Part shown: positions 12,284-24,800 of the stretch, piece after piece
How the letters are laid out: each line of letters begins with the position of its first letter
Numbering within the stretch: the first letter of the stretch is position 1
Origin: Heterodera schachtii
Taxonomy: Eukaryota; Nematoda; Chromadorea; Rhabditida; Heteroderidae
DNA: 64,000 nucleotides
Direction: 5' to 3'
Assembly: GCA_023374025.1 (NCBI GenBank)
Contig: SIJG01000059.1
Coordinates: 641,620 to 705,619, forward strand
Translations under genes and position numbers: made by a program
The notes under the pieces: generated by a model
What the model saw: only the letters and a program-made list of their open reading frames with translations
What the model was told of the DNA's origin: nothing
The model's database searches: none

Positions 12284-12799
12284 AGAAAAATTGAAATTTT
12301 AGTTCTATTTATTAACAGAATTGTACAAAAATTACTAATTTTTGAAAAAACTTTTTTTAAAAATTTACCGAAAATTTCCGACTTTTTTCATCAAAAATTT
12401 CGGAAATCGAAAGTCGGAATTTCGACAACCAAAAATTTTTCGGTTATCGTAATTCTGACCCCAAAAATGTCAGAAAACGGAATTTCGACAACCAAAAATT
12501 TTTCTGAAATCATAATTTCGACCCCAAAAATGTCGGAAATCGGAAGCCGGAAATCGGAATTCCGTCCCATCCCTGCCTTGAAAATTTTGTGGGTGCCAAC
12601 TTTATTTCGAAATTTAGAATATTTAGTGAACTTGTTACGATTTTGTTTATAAAATTCCCTTCAAAACATAATTTTTCTCTCAAATATTGCTATAAAAATC
12701 GGAATTTTTTTTGAGTCTAAAAATAAGTACAAAATAAGTACTTTTAGCTCAAATAAGTACAATACTTACAAATAAGTACAAAGGGTAACCCTGGTGTAA

Positions 12800-15490
12800 A
12801 AACGTTTTGGGTTATTTCGTTAAATCCGCCATTTTAGCGAAACTTTTCGACAAAACATGGCATAACTTTGCTTAAGGGCAATAAAATTTTAATTCTTTAT
12901 ACTATTCGATAGCGCAGCTTTTTCTCTATTAGCCAGCAAAATTAAAAAAAAATTGGTAAACTTTATAAAAAATTGTATACAACAAATTGATGGATGTGGC
13001 TCAATTGTACAATTGAATGGGAGTAATTAGTTGAAAAACAAAAAGATGTTAAAATAAAAACTAATTTCTGAATTGATGAGAAAAAATGTAAGGGAAACGT
13101 GAAAAAAGAATACATATTAAGCAATTTTCCAAATTTAAGCTATTTTAAATTAGAAGGCCAGTGTGCGTCGCAATGTACCTTGCATATTGTACAAGATTTT
13201 TAGGGCAATGCAAAAAATTGATCTAAAGTAATACTAAATAGAAATCTACAACCTAAAACAAATAAAAATTAATTATAAAACATTGTTATAAAAAAAAACA
13301 TTTTGAAGCAGATCAAATAAATTTTTTGATTATATTGAGAATAAATATAAGAAAAATAAATAAATTAACATAATTTTTAAATTTTACTCTCGAAATAAAC
13401 TACTTAAAAACAAATTCTTAAAATGTAACAACACTAAAAATTACATTTAATAATAAAATTATTAATTTTTAATGCATTTGTTATAAACTAATTCAATGAA
13501 CAAAAAAATTTATATAATAAATAAAGAAAAAATAATAACATAAATATTTTTTTTAATAAAATAACTCCTAAGGCATAAAAAATGACGCAATCAATTTTCT
13601 TCGCGCAAGATAATTGATTAAATTAAAATAAGAAATTTAAATAATAACTAAAACCGGCAAGAACAATTTATCAGACAAATGAGTTACTGGACAATTAATT
13701 AGTGCACAATTAAAAAATAATAAATAATTTATAATTTATCTTTTTAAATTAAAAATGATAAGAGAAATTAAAATCATTCCGCAAAATTAATATTAGAATC
13801 AGATTTAAACTAAATAAAGAGAAAATTCAATGTAAAAATGCTTAAATAAAAATAAGAGTATAAACAAATTTGGAGATTTTGAAAAGGGTTTAAAACGAAA
13901 TTAAAAGAAATTGAAATTTTAAAGTATATATTAAAAGTCTATTTTTATAAAACCATTTTTAATTTAAAAAGATGTACTTATCAGAATATGTAGATGGTTA
14001 TGCCGTAATTCGAAATTTTCATGTTAATTGGACTAATAAATTAAGAAGTCTTTTTTAATTTCTGAGCCGTAAAAATATTTAAAATAATTTTTTCTACAAT
14101 CTATCCAAAAGTTCGAGGTCAAAAAAGGAGAACTGTACTTTTTATAGAACAAAAAGAAACTTAATATAAATCTGAATACATAACGAATAAAAATATTCGT
14201 TAATAGATTTTTAGTTTCGAATTTTTTCCTGCAAACAATTGCGAAAAGGCTATCTGATGGCGAGAAAATTATGGAAATAAAATGCATAATTCAAAAATTC
14301 GAGAAAACAATTTCCATGGAAAAAATAGAAAATTAAATATTATTAATAAAATGAAATACTGACACGTATTCTAATAATGCCCATTCAATATCATCCAACT
14401 GCCCCATTCAATATTATCCAACTGCCTGCAACCAGATTAAAGAAAAAAATCGCAGTTAAAAATAAAAATTAAAGGCTAATTTGAAAGATAAACTACAAAT
14501 TTGTTATATATTATTACTATAATCACATAAATTTAAATCTAAAAAGATCGTCCCTTTAGTTCTGTGAGGCTTAATAAATAAAATTTAATTAAAATAATTT
14601 TATATAAAAGGCAAAATGAAAAAAAATTATTGATTGTTAATATGAAGAATAGGTATTAATATAGCATCGTCGAAAAATAAACTAAATAAGAGAATAATTA
14701 ATTACAATAAGGCAATAAAACAAACATTATAAAAAAAGTACACATAGAAAGATGGTTTATTAAGTTAATAACATAGGGAAAATTTAAAAATTAAATGCAC
14801 GTTTTTTGCATCCAAGTGAAATAGAGGGATTTTACCAAGTGAAATATTAATCCAATAAAATCTCCAACACATAACATTTAATTGTTAATATTTTAATTAT
14901 AATAAAATGAAAAAAATATATCAAAAACAAATACACAAATAAACTACCATAACATAAACTTAGGAATCTTTCAGGGAAATAAATAATACTAAAATTTTCT
15001 GTAGATTTAACAAATATTAAAATTACAAATAAGACCAAACGATTTATAGTAGGAAACACGAAGAATTTCCACATGCGCATCGTGTTGTAGCCAAAGTCGC
15101 ATCACATTGTGGCCAATTAAGATGAAATTATTTGCAAGAAAAAAATCATATAAATTTTCAAGATTATCAAAATTTCAAAGTTGTAATTTTATTAAAAAAT
15201 GATATTTTCTTTATAAGAATAGAACAATTTAATATTAATAAAATCCAGTTCTAGAAATACTCAATTATTTAATAATAATTGCTGAAATATGATAAAAGAA
15301 AAACTTAATATTGTAAACGAAATAATCAAAAAATATGCTTGTTAATTGCTAAAATATTGTATATTAAAAAAAAACTAAATTTTTTTTCGTTTTTTCGCGT
15401 TTTAATCAATGAAACAATCTAACAGCTAACATTACATTTCTTAAATATTTTTGCAAATTTCAATTAAATATCTTTTATAAAAAGGCCTAT
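12800..15490. other. A-rich stretch with one short direct repeat
   Basis: No gene is supported. A direct repeat of CCATTCAATAT-ATCCAACTGCC occurs twice at about 14,378-14,427. Other open frames here (for example the - strand frames at 14,033-14,287 and 14,847-15,080) are hydrophobic, lie on the T-rich strand and look like chance. Confidence 0.5.
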
Positions 15491-15491
15491 T

Positions 15492-16551
15492 ATGGTCATA
15501 AGCAAAGATTCAACGAATCAATGTCGGCCGCTTAGGGCGCAGAACTATACAAAGACGACTCATTTTTTCGAGAATATTACTTCATATGGGAAAAGCGTAA
15601 GATTGTGTTTTGATGAACCATTTCAAATTTTTAAATATAATATTCAGAATTTATCATTTAATATTATTGATAAAATAAAATTTCAAGAAATAAAAAATCA
15701 AATTTATACTTAAACAATGCTTTCCATGCTTAGAATAAATGTAAATTATCTTCTACTTCATTACTGGCGAGAATTATTAATTATTTATTCATATTTTTTA
15801 AAGATAAATTAATAATATGTTAATGAAACAAATAAATAAAGAAAGAAAGATGTAATTTTTGATTTCGACTAAATTTTTTTATCTCTTACAAAGAACAAGA
15901 ATTAAACGAATAAAATCAAAATTAAGTGGTAAATAATGATATTATTACGAAAACATGCTGAATGCAAAAATTTTTCTCAAAATTCGAAATCTAATAAAAT
16001 GAAAATAATACCAACCTGTGAAGTCGACAGACAGCACAATGCAATTCATTCTCCAAAAAGAAAAAAACCAAAAAATAAATCATTGCAGCTTAAAAGCTTG
16101 AAAAATGAATATGGGTATCCTTAATTAAAAGTAATAAAATTAATTTCTTTTTAATATTTTACCTTAAAAAATATTATAAAATTTCTTGATATAAAAATAA
16201 TATTTTTTCTTAGGTTAAATTTGAGATGCCATTTAATTTATGATCAAATTACAGAAGTAACTTTTAAATAAAATACCTAAATACTTATTGCGTGTGATTT
16301 CAAAACTATGCAATAATACTAATGAACATTTTTGAAGTAATAAATCATTATTGGTTTACAAATTGATTGAAAGCACTGCATTGTATTATCATATTTATTG
16401 GCAAAAATTGGAAAACCACCGTAAAAAAACAAAATACGATAAAATGTCCGAGTTATCTGTAAAGAAAACCAAGAATAGACTCCTTAATACTTTCCTATTC
16501 AAATTTCAAAAACGCATATCCGAAAAATTAAATTTTCATAAAAATTGTTAA
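15492..16551 (+). CDS. cluster of three open stretches, unknown product
   Basis: Open stretches at 15,492-15,713 (73 codons), 15,936-16,124 (62 codons) and 16,351-16,551 (66 codons) all lie on the + strand, the A-rich strand of this domain. The first starts at ATG and contains a CFDEPFQIF stretch; the second contains PTCEVDRQHNAIHSPKRKKP; the third starts at TTG, so only an internal exon would make sense. The residue mix is varied and they lie within about 1 kb, which fits exons of one gene, but I could not join them with confident splice sites. No family is recognised. Confidence 0.25.
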
Positions 16552-17415
16552 AATATGAATTTAAAATAAATTTATTAAGAGAAAAGCACTCAGTAAAATT
16601 CATTTAACAGAATTTTATTTATAGAAAAATCAAAAAACTACCCTTAGCAGGCGCCATTTGTTTTTGCCGAATGGCCATGAGAAAGAAATTTAAATAAAAA
16701 CAATAAACAACTAAAAAACTAAACAGTAATAATTGCAAGTAAAAATTAAAATGAAAGTAAAATTATTTTCAAATAAAAACTTAACTTGTTTTATAAAATA
16801 ATTGCAGTTTTGAAATATTTATGAAAAAATGTAGTACAAATTTAAAGGAAAAACAATCATTAGAAAACAATTATAAATTTTTGAAAATATAACATAAGTT
16901 TCCTAAAAGAAGCATTAGTAATACAATTTAATAATATGAAAAAATTTAAATAGAAATATTAATTTCCTATAAAATTGCATTAAAGTGAATAACACAACAA
17001 AATAAATGACTCATAAACTAAAATAATCGACATCAATAAATAACCAATAATAATTTAATAGAATTTAATCAATAATTTTGAACTTTTTACTGACAATTTA
17101 AATAATGTTCTTCTGAGTTCATTTGGTCGACAACTTGAACAAACTCCCGAGTCCAAGTAATTTAACAATTAAATTATTTTAATTAATAAAAGCAGCGGAA
17201 TTAAAAATAAAAAATAAAAGAAATAGCAAAATAATTAAATAAATAATTATTTGAACAGAGAAAATTAGTAAATTCTTCAAAATATTTTCATAATATTTCA
17301 ATTTGTACCTGAGTTCTTCTTCAAAAGGTGGTGCAAAAACAAGGAAATATGCTTGAATGCACTGTTCACTGCATATCCATGAGCAAAATGCGCGAGTGGG
17401 GAGTTTTCCGCCGAA

Positions 17416-18260
17416 CCACAAGATTAAAAGGCAAAAACAGAAAATAATTTATTAAAATATAAAGAGAAAAACAGAATATTATTAAAGACTTTTTTTTTTA
17501 ATAATGTTTAAAAATTATATTTCAAAAACATATAACTCTATAATTATTTATTAATATACTTAGCGATTAATGACTGGAATGATAACAGCATTAAATCATA
17601 TTTTGCTATAAAATTAAATCGACTAAGTGAGGACTTCAGCAACGATGCCAAGATTAAAATGAAAAAATAAAATAATTTATTGAAAGATAAAGAGAAAAAT
17701 AGAATATTATTGAAGGACTTTTTTTAATAATGTTAAAATTAAAATGTAAATAAAATTATATTTCAAAAAGATATATAATTATTTATTAATATACTTAGCG
17801 ATTAATGACTGGAAATAACAGCATTAAATCATATTTTACTATAAAATTAAAAAAATTGATTCGACTAAGTGAGGACTTCAGCAACGATGCCAAGATTAAA
17901 ATGAAAAAATAAAATAATTTATTAAAAGATAAAGAGAAAAATAGAATATTATTGAAGGACTTTTTTTAATAATGTTAAAATTAAAATGTAAATAAAATTA
18001 TATTTCAAAAAGATATATAATTATTTATTAATATACTTAGCGATTAATGACTGGAAATAACAGCATTAAATCATATTTTGCTATAAAATTTAAAAAAATT
18101 GATTCGACTATGTGAGGACTTCAGCAACGATGGCAAGATTAAAATTGAAAAATAAATTTATTGAAAGATAAAGAGAAAAATATATATTAATAAATTTTCA
18201 ACTAAATATGGAGGACTTTTTGTATATAGTAAAAAATTAAAAAAGTAAATAAAATATAAA
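17416..18260 (+). repeat. 242-bp tandem array, about four copies
   Basis: The unit starts near GCCAAGATTAAAATGAAAAA and ends with GAGGACTTCAGCAACGAT. Corresponding starts lie at about 17,416, 17,647, 17,889 and 18,132. The two middle copies are nearly identical; the first is diverged and the last is truncated. No frame is conserved through it. Confidence 0.9.
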
Positions 18261-20077
18261 TAAATAATTTTTAAATTTTGGTGGAATTTAGATGCGAAAA
18301 TATCATGAAAAATAAATTTTTACAAATACATATTAAAACGAGAACATCCGAAAGCGAGAATTGAAAATTTCATGGCGTCATCACCGAATGTAGTGGATGG
18401 TATCAAAAATAGTTTTTTTAATCTCACATTTAAAAAAATGTAAAATGGAATAATTTTTAAATCTGTTCAATATTCTATTTAATTAATTTTCAAAAAATGC
18501 CAATTTAATTATTATATACTAATTTAAAAGACGAAAAACTCAAATTTTTAAAAACGTGATACTAATACAGAGATTTGGATGATATCCACTCAAATTTCCA
18601 TTCAGAACGACAAAAAAATATAAACTTAAAAAATTTTATAATTAAATTTAACAATTTTTTTAAACTTTAATGTGAAAATTTATGTACTTAAAAACTTGTG
18701 TTTTATAGAAATTTTCGAGTTTCAAAAAATAATATTTCTATTTCGACAGCGAATTTAAAAATCTTCAAAAAAAGAATTAAATTATTTAATTTCAAAAGCA
18801 ACTTGTTACTTATAAAATATATGAAAATAAATAATAAATAATAAGTCAATAAATAATGTATTACTTTTAAATGAAATAATTGCGTTTTTTAAAAACAAAA
18901 AATTGTCTTTTAAAGTTTTAAAAATTAAAAGCATATGCAAAATTATATCTTTTAAATTATTAAAAATGCGCATGGCAATGAACAATATAGGAACTATATT
19001 ACAAGTTAAAATTATAATTTTAAGATATACTCGGTCCTTGTTTATTAAATAATTCAAAACATATATTCATCTGGAACGATGAATGGTTAATAAATTTTCA
19101 ATTATCAAATACGAAATCTGTAGATTACATTAAATAAAAAAAAACATATTCATTCAATTTTATCTTCAAAGAAAAACAAACTATTGTATAGGCAAACCAT
19201 GCCAAGAAATACTAACAAATTTTAATAAACGAAAAAATTATATTTTTTGAATTATTAATTAATTCAAAGCTTAATATAATAGTGAATTTTCTAAACAATA
19301 AGAATATTTAACTTGCTTATATGACCTGGATTCTTAAAAAGTTTAATGTTATTTAATAAAATAAAACCAAAATTTGTATGATAATAGGAATAAGAAATAG
19401 TCAAACTAAAACATTCACATAAAATTATATAATAGGCAAAAATACGTCATCAAGAAAAGAAATTTAAAAAATAATAAGAAACATTTTGGAACAATATAAG
19501 ATTATGTTTTTGAAAATACTATGTTTTCGAACTTAATAAATGTTCATCTTTATGATCACGGAATAATTATATTTAAAATACTAATAAATTGAAATAAAAA
19601 AACACAGAGGAATCGGTTAATTAGTCTTACTTTATATTTGATGCTTAAAAGAATTGAAGAATATTAAAAAATAAAAATTTAAAAATTCACATAAATTTTA
19701 TAATCTACGTTGAATAAGCGTGAAAAATAATAGTTTCATAGAACAGTTATTTAATTAGAAAATAGAAATTATTATTATAAAAATCCAGCGGTCTATTTCG
19801 ATGTAAGCAAAAAAGTTTTATGGTCGAGGATTTCAAGAAATGATACCAATCTGAAAATAATTACTTTTTTCATACGAGTGTTTTTGTTTTTAAACATTCT
19901 CATAAACTTTGTAATCTAAATCGAACAATCATATGAAAAAAATAATTTTATATCTTAATACTAAAAAAATGTAATAATATAATAATAAAATAAATTGGAA
20001 AATAATTGTTAAAATATTTAAAATAATTGAATAATTTTCTAACAAACAAATTCATAAATTGCATAAAATTTTTCAAT
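18261..20077. other. A-rich stretch without a gene
   Basis: The last part of the first A-rich domain. There are no islands, inverted repeats or RNA-like structures that I can support. Confidence 0.5.
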
Positions 20078-20197
20078 TTAAGTCAGAGTCCACCACACGC
20101 ACATTGGGGCGGCGGCACCTAAAGTTTCTCTTTTGTGTTCTATTAGACTGATATTAGGGTAATTACTTGGAATGTTTGGTAATACAATATTTTTATT
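20078..20197 (-). CDS. exon-like island at the skew switch, C-terminal exon candidate
   Basis: On the - strand 39 codons are open to a TAA and read HKRETLGAAAPMCVWWTLT at the end. The last 60 bases are GC-rich against a background that is almost all A and T. The island sits where the + strand changes from A-rich to T-rich, as expected for the 3' end of a leftward gene. There is no ATG and no family match, so an exon of an unknown gene is the best reading. Confidence 0.3.
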   Translation of the reverse strand, partial: NKNIVLPNIPSNYPNISLIEHKRETLGAAAPMCVWWTLT

Positions 20198-20405
20198 TTA
20201 ACCATTTAAATTATTTTTTAATAAAATTTTATCTTTCGTAGTTAAAATCCATATTATTTTTTATATAATTACGCAAATAAAAAATTATTATTTAATAAAC
20301 TTAATCAACAAAATTATTTATTTCTTTATTACATTGGGTTTTACAACATTTATTTGATAGAATTAGTATTATTATTTCTTGTCGAATAACTGTTTAGTTT
20401 AACAT

Positions 20406-20525
20406 TTAATCAGCTTTCATTAATGCCTTATGTATCGGCCTTTCTCGTGCTCTCGCGCATGAAATTTTGTTTCTTCGTATGAGGAAAATTGATTTTAGTT
20501 TGGCCGATGCATTAACAACGTTAAA
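20406..20525 (-). CDS. exon-like basic island, unknown product
   Basis: 39 codons open on the - strand. The GC-rich core reads SIFLIRRNKISCARARERPI and ends KALMKAD-stop. It lies 330 bp upstream (leftward sense) of the previous island. No canonical donor precedes the stop, so it may be the end of a separate gene or a decayed copy. Confidence 0.28.
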   Translation of the reverse strand, partial: FNVVNASAKLKSIFLIRRNKISCARARERPIHKALMKAD

Positions 20526-20649
20526 TTAAGTTATAATATATTTAATGAGGTATATATATTATATTTTATAAACAGAACTCAATGTTTTCTTTTAAAATAT
20601 TATTTTATTAAATAAATTTACATTTTTTAACTTATTATTTCATTATAAT

Positions 20650-20838
20650 TTACTCTAAATTAATTTTTAATTTAGCATTAATTATTGTCCTATTGAAGCT
20701 CAGAATTTGTGATGATTTCGAACATGACATGTACTCAGTGTAATGCTCAATGTCATGTATTGTATATTTTTCCGACTCAAAGGGCTGTTTGATATTCTTT
20801 TGTCGATGTAATATATAAATTAAAATAATTTTTACCAA
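20650..20838 (-). CDS. exon-like open stretch, unknown product
   Basis: 62 codons on the - strand. The central part (about 20,690-20,810) has a non-repetitive mix of residues (QPFESEKYTIHDIEHYTEYM) and an internal donor-like GAGTACATG. Both ends are AT-rich. It lies on the A-rich strand of this domain, like the neighbouring islands. Confidence 0.28.
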   Translation of the reverse strand: MVKIILIYILHRQKNIKQPFESEKYTIHDIEHYTEYMSCSKSSQILSFNRTIINAKLKINLE

Positions 20839-20839
20839 C

Positions 20840-22463
20840 TAAATTTGATTTGAAATTAATCAATATTAATTACCATTTTAATTATTTATTTTCCATTTCG
20901 GCTGATTTAAATTTAATCGAACTTTAATTCTATGTTAAATAAACATCCGGTTTGGGCTCTTTTTCTATTTTATTGTTTTTTAATAAGTAAATTCATTAAT
21001 TATATTTTTCTCATTTTTCACATTATTTTGGTTATATGTATTTATAAGATAAATTACTTTTTTAGATATTCATTAATTAGACAGAAATTAAATATTTCGT
21101 AGGAATACATTTTGGTCTTAATTATTTGAACAATTAATAAATTCATTTTACATCATTTTCGAATTCTGTTATTTATCTTCCTAACCTAAATTTTAAAGAG
21201 CTATTTTTATAATTTTAATTTTTTTAGCATTAATTAAATGTATTTACGAATTTTACAAATGTTACTTTTTAATAATATTAAAACCCAATATATTTCTTTG
21301 TTATAACATTTGCATTTTAGTATTAACTATTCTCATGGCCAGGGTTTTTTCCGAATAGTATTTTTTCCCTCAAATAAATTTTAAACTCAATGCTTTTTGA
21401 TCTTTTTATTTTTTTTTGTTCAACTTTTTTTTTTTCCGAATTATTCTGAATGTTTTAGTTGCAATGCTGTTTTTATTTTCTGGTCGCGATCACAGTGATT
21501 TATTAAAAAAAAGAGATTATTGATTTATAATATAAAATATCTTTCGTTCTTTGTGCAGTTAATTTTATAAATTTTAATGAAAATGTTTGTTTAGATGAGT
21601 AATGCCCAATTAATTATAGATGCTAATTTATTTACAAATTAGTTTCTGCAAAAAAAGAGAAGGTTCATCTGAAATTTATGAGCCAATATAAATAACAATT
21701 CCATTTCAATTTACCAAGTTTTTATTGTCTTAGTTTTTACATAATTTAATTGTTTTTATATTATTTTTTTTCATTTTATTTATATTCGAAGTATAAAAAA
21801 TAACGGATATAAATTTTTTTTTCACTATTTTATTCTAAAATTTTATAGGCGTCATTTTTGCATATTTTAATGAAAAAATATTTTTAATAAATGGATTAGA
21901 TCTAATTTTTATCAAAGAGTGCTTTTGAAGACTGCTTTAATGTATTTGTTTTCTTATTTCTTTTTTGGCTAATGACTTTATAAAAAGCATTTTCTTTTAT
22001 TATATAAATTAATGTTCTTTTGTTTTCATTAATATTTTTATTTGCATGAAAATATTTTCTTAAATTTTTTAATTTCTGTCGATAGAGGAATTAATATCGA
22101 TTTAATTTTAGAAAAAAAATTCAGATATTTATTTATTTCACATTAGTATTTTATTATTTAAATATTTTAATTCGAATCTTTTTAATTTTTTATATTTCAT
22201 AATAGCTTTTTTACTTGTTTGTTTTCAATTTTAAATTAAATGAATTTTTTACAAAGTATTAAAAAATATTCTATAATAGATAATACTTTTTTTATCAAAA
22301 ATCTTAAGGTACATCTGAAATTTTTGGGCACAAAAAAAATAATTTTTAAATAATATTTTAATGTCTCTTTTTTTCATTCCATAAATTTTTTATATAGGTC
22401 ATATGTAGTTGTAAAAATTTATTTGTAAATTTTATTTGACTTATTTCAATAAACGGTAAGTAC
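20840..22463. other. T-rich stretch with diverged dispersed repeats
   Basis: No gene. Two copies of a short dispersed repeat with the core AAGGTTCATCTGAAATTT lie at about 21,660-21,690 and 22,308-22,330. The second is preceded by a TTTTTTATATTTCAT...TTGTTTGTTTTCAATTTT block that recurs near 29,370. Confidence 0.5.
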
Positions 22464-22645
22464 CTTGGCGAACTACAAAATTCAGTATTTATATATTTGT
22501 CGAATGAATAGCAGTGACTAATTTTTAATTTGTTATTTTTACGGGGCACATATATGTATGTATTCTCGTGAAGACATGGACAATCGTATGAGTAGTGAGT
22601 AGTGATGGTGTGATTAGAATTTGATAATGCAATGTAAAATAATTT
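22464..22645 (-). CDS. probable exon, unknown Cys/His/Thr-rich product
   Basis: The - frame is open from 22,645 and remains open beyond a good donor (CCAAG then GTACTTACC at 22,463). The peptide reads SNHTITTHYSYDCPCLHENT and later KISHCYSFDKYINTEFCSSP. Four cysteines and many His, Thr and Tyr make this unlike random AT-rich translation. The frame continues AT-rich to a stop at 22,358, which I take as intron. No domain is recognised. Confidence 0.35.
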
Positions 22646-23566
22646 TTAGTAATGTCAAATTTTATTTTAAACAAAAAAATCATAATGAAAATTATTAAAT
22701 CATTAAAACTTTTTTCTCGCTGAATTGTTCGACAATTAAGAAAAATTTATATTTTGTGAACTTGCCATTTAATATTTGAACAAATGTTCAAATTATCTTT
22801 TTGCATTGTTTATTAAATGAATTTTCAATAGTTACATTAACGTCTTTCTTTGTTATTTTATTTTAAATTATCACTGAACTTACTTTATTTATTTTTCGAA
22901 ATTTTACTTTAATATTTTAAATTAACTTTTCTTGTTTATTACTCACAATTTCGCAATATTTAATTTTTTAAATAATTTTTGCTTTTTAAAATATTGCTGT
23001 TTAATAGTAGTTTTCTGCGCATAAATCTTTAATTGTTTGTTTTCTTTTTTATTTTAATCTTTATATCCTCCGACAATATTCATTGGTGTTTGATAAAGAT
23101 TTAAATCTGGATGGTATTGAACGAGCATTAAAATAATATTTTTATATGAGAAACTTATGTTCATTGCTGTTCAATTTAAATGAATATTATAATAATTTTG
23201 ATATTTAATTATGCATTGATTGTCCAACAATTAATCTTTTTTTAATATTATGCTTTATTTTCTATTTTTTTGTTAATCTTGACGTTTTTATGTAATTAAT
23301 GTTCAAGATTATGAACCATTCAATCTATTTTTTTATATTACAGTTATTTTCTGTGTGACTTAAATATTATGTTTGTGGGTTCTTTGCAATTTCTAAAATA
23401 TTTAATTTTGTGTGATTTTACATGTGCTTGTTCAAAACAATTATATTGAAAAATCATGTCTTATATTTAGATATTTATTACGAACATTTTCCAATTTGTT
23501 TTATAAATATGTTACATTTACTTGATGGAAATTTTATTAAATTTATTCAATTTTTTTTATAATTTT

Positions 23567-23671
23567 TTAAATTTCTTTCCAAACATATATTATTGGGTTA
23601 AATTTTTTTTCTAAAGGTAGATTTGAGCCTTCATCGTCGTCAATTGTTAAGATGGTTTGTGATTCATAACT
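23567..23671 (-). CDS. exon-like acidic island, unknown product
   Basis: 34 codons on the - strand including YESQTILTIDDDEGSNLPLE. The core (23,610-23,665) is GC-richer than its flanks. An acceptor-like AAAG precedes it. Function unknown. Confidence 0.3.
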   Translation of the reverse strand, partial: SYESQTILTIDDDEGSNLPLEKKFNPIIYVWKEI

Positions 23672-24143
23672 TTAATATTTTTAAAAAATAATTGAAATTT
23701 AGTGAAAAAATTTAAATTATATTTTTATATGTTAAAAAAAGATTTCTTTGGTTCTTCTAAGAATAGGAATGCTCTAATTTTTGATAATCAATTTTATATT
23801 TATTAATTTTTTATATTTGGTCTTTATTCATTTTTTTGAAAAAAGATAAAATTTAAGTCTTTAATTAAATTTGTTATTTAAAAAAAAACAAATTCAGTTT
23901 AAAAAAATTACAAATTACTCTTTTTATATTTTAAAATAATTTTATGTGATTTATTTCTTTTTTGATAATTTCTAATCAAAAGTTTTAAAATATTTTATTT
24001 ATATAATTTGATCAATTATAATGTTTATTTATTTAAGCTGTAATAATTTTCTCATAAACCTTTTTTTAATCCAACTCATGCCCAAGAATCCATTTTTTAG
24101 ATTTTATCTTTGTACTCTTCATCTGTTTAAATTTATATCATTG

Positions 24144-24251
24144 TTATAATATACTTGCGGTTCCTTCGATTCGCTGTCCAATTTCGGCGTCCGTCCATTT
24201 TTTCTGCTTACATTTCAAAATGAAAATTTTTTGTTCGTCCGTAAGAGGCAT
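24144..24251 (-). CDS. helix-turn-helix-like N-terminal exon, possible transposase remnant
   Basis: ATG at 24,251 begins MPLTDEQKIFILKCKQKKWT and continues DAEIGQRIEGTAS to a stop at 24,144; a donor-like GTATAT lies just before the stop. The pattern (start, then L-T-x-E/D-Q-K, a helix, then D-A-E-I-G and a second helix) resembles the first DNA-binding helices of Tc1/IS630-type transposases and related HTH proteins. No downstream DDE domain is seen, so it is either a first exon or a transposon scrap. Confidence 0.4.
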   Translation of the reverse strand: MPLTDEQKIFILKCKQKKWTDAEIGQRIEGTASIL

Positions 24252-24619
24252 TTTTAGCTTAAATTTGCTTGCTGAAAAAACAGTTAAATTAGCAGTGAAA
24301 CGTTATAAATTTCAATAGGGAAAATGAAACGGTCAAAAAGATTTTTTTGGGGAAATTGTTAAATTGTACCTTTTGCTGTACATAAAAAAATATGTTTTAT
24401 TTTGATCATTTCTTATTTCCTATTATTCATAGAAAATTTTGTTTTTGATTTGTTAATTTTTTAATTATTTAAAAAATTCTTTTTTTATATTAAGATTAAT
24501 TTTTCTTGTCTTTTTTATTTGTTGCTTAATTTATTTAAAAAAATTTAATTAGTTTTTTAATTTGGAAAAATAAAAATTTGTATTTTTGCTAATACTAATT
24601 AATTTCAAATTGATTCTTT

Positions 24620-24800
24620 TCAAAAACAATTATCTCACGCATCTTCCATAAAATTCATGACCTTTGCTATGCGGCATTAAACGGTCTCCTTGTTCTTTTC
24701 CATTTGATTTATGTTTGAACTTTTTGCATTTTTCTCAAATTACTTGACTTGTTCCCAGTCATATTACGAGATCTTGTTCAGATCAAAGATCATTTGGTAA
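24620..24800 (-). other. GC-richer island, coding suspected, frame unresolved
   Basis: The - strand contains short open stretches in two frames (MTGNKSSNLRKMQK; NAKSSNINQMEKNKETV) broken by stops. Decayed exons or a short non-coding element are both possible. Confidence 0.25.

Larger units (their letters stand above)
12110..12795. mobile_element. palindrome-bearing repeat, possibly hAT-like and decayed
   Basis: The block contains two copies of a 26-bp GC-rich palindrome (12,122-12,147 and 12,258-12,283), repeated TTCGACAACCAAAAATTTTT and CCCCAAAAATGTC units (12,410-12,570), and several AATAAGTAC repeats (12,720-12,780). It begins with CAGGGCATCC and ends with the reverse complement of CAGGGTTACC, which resembles hAT termini. 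The eight bases flanking the two ends do not match, so the assignment is tentative. Confidence 0.4.
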
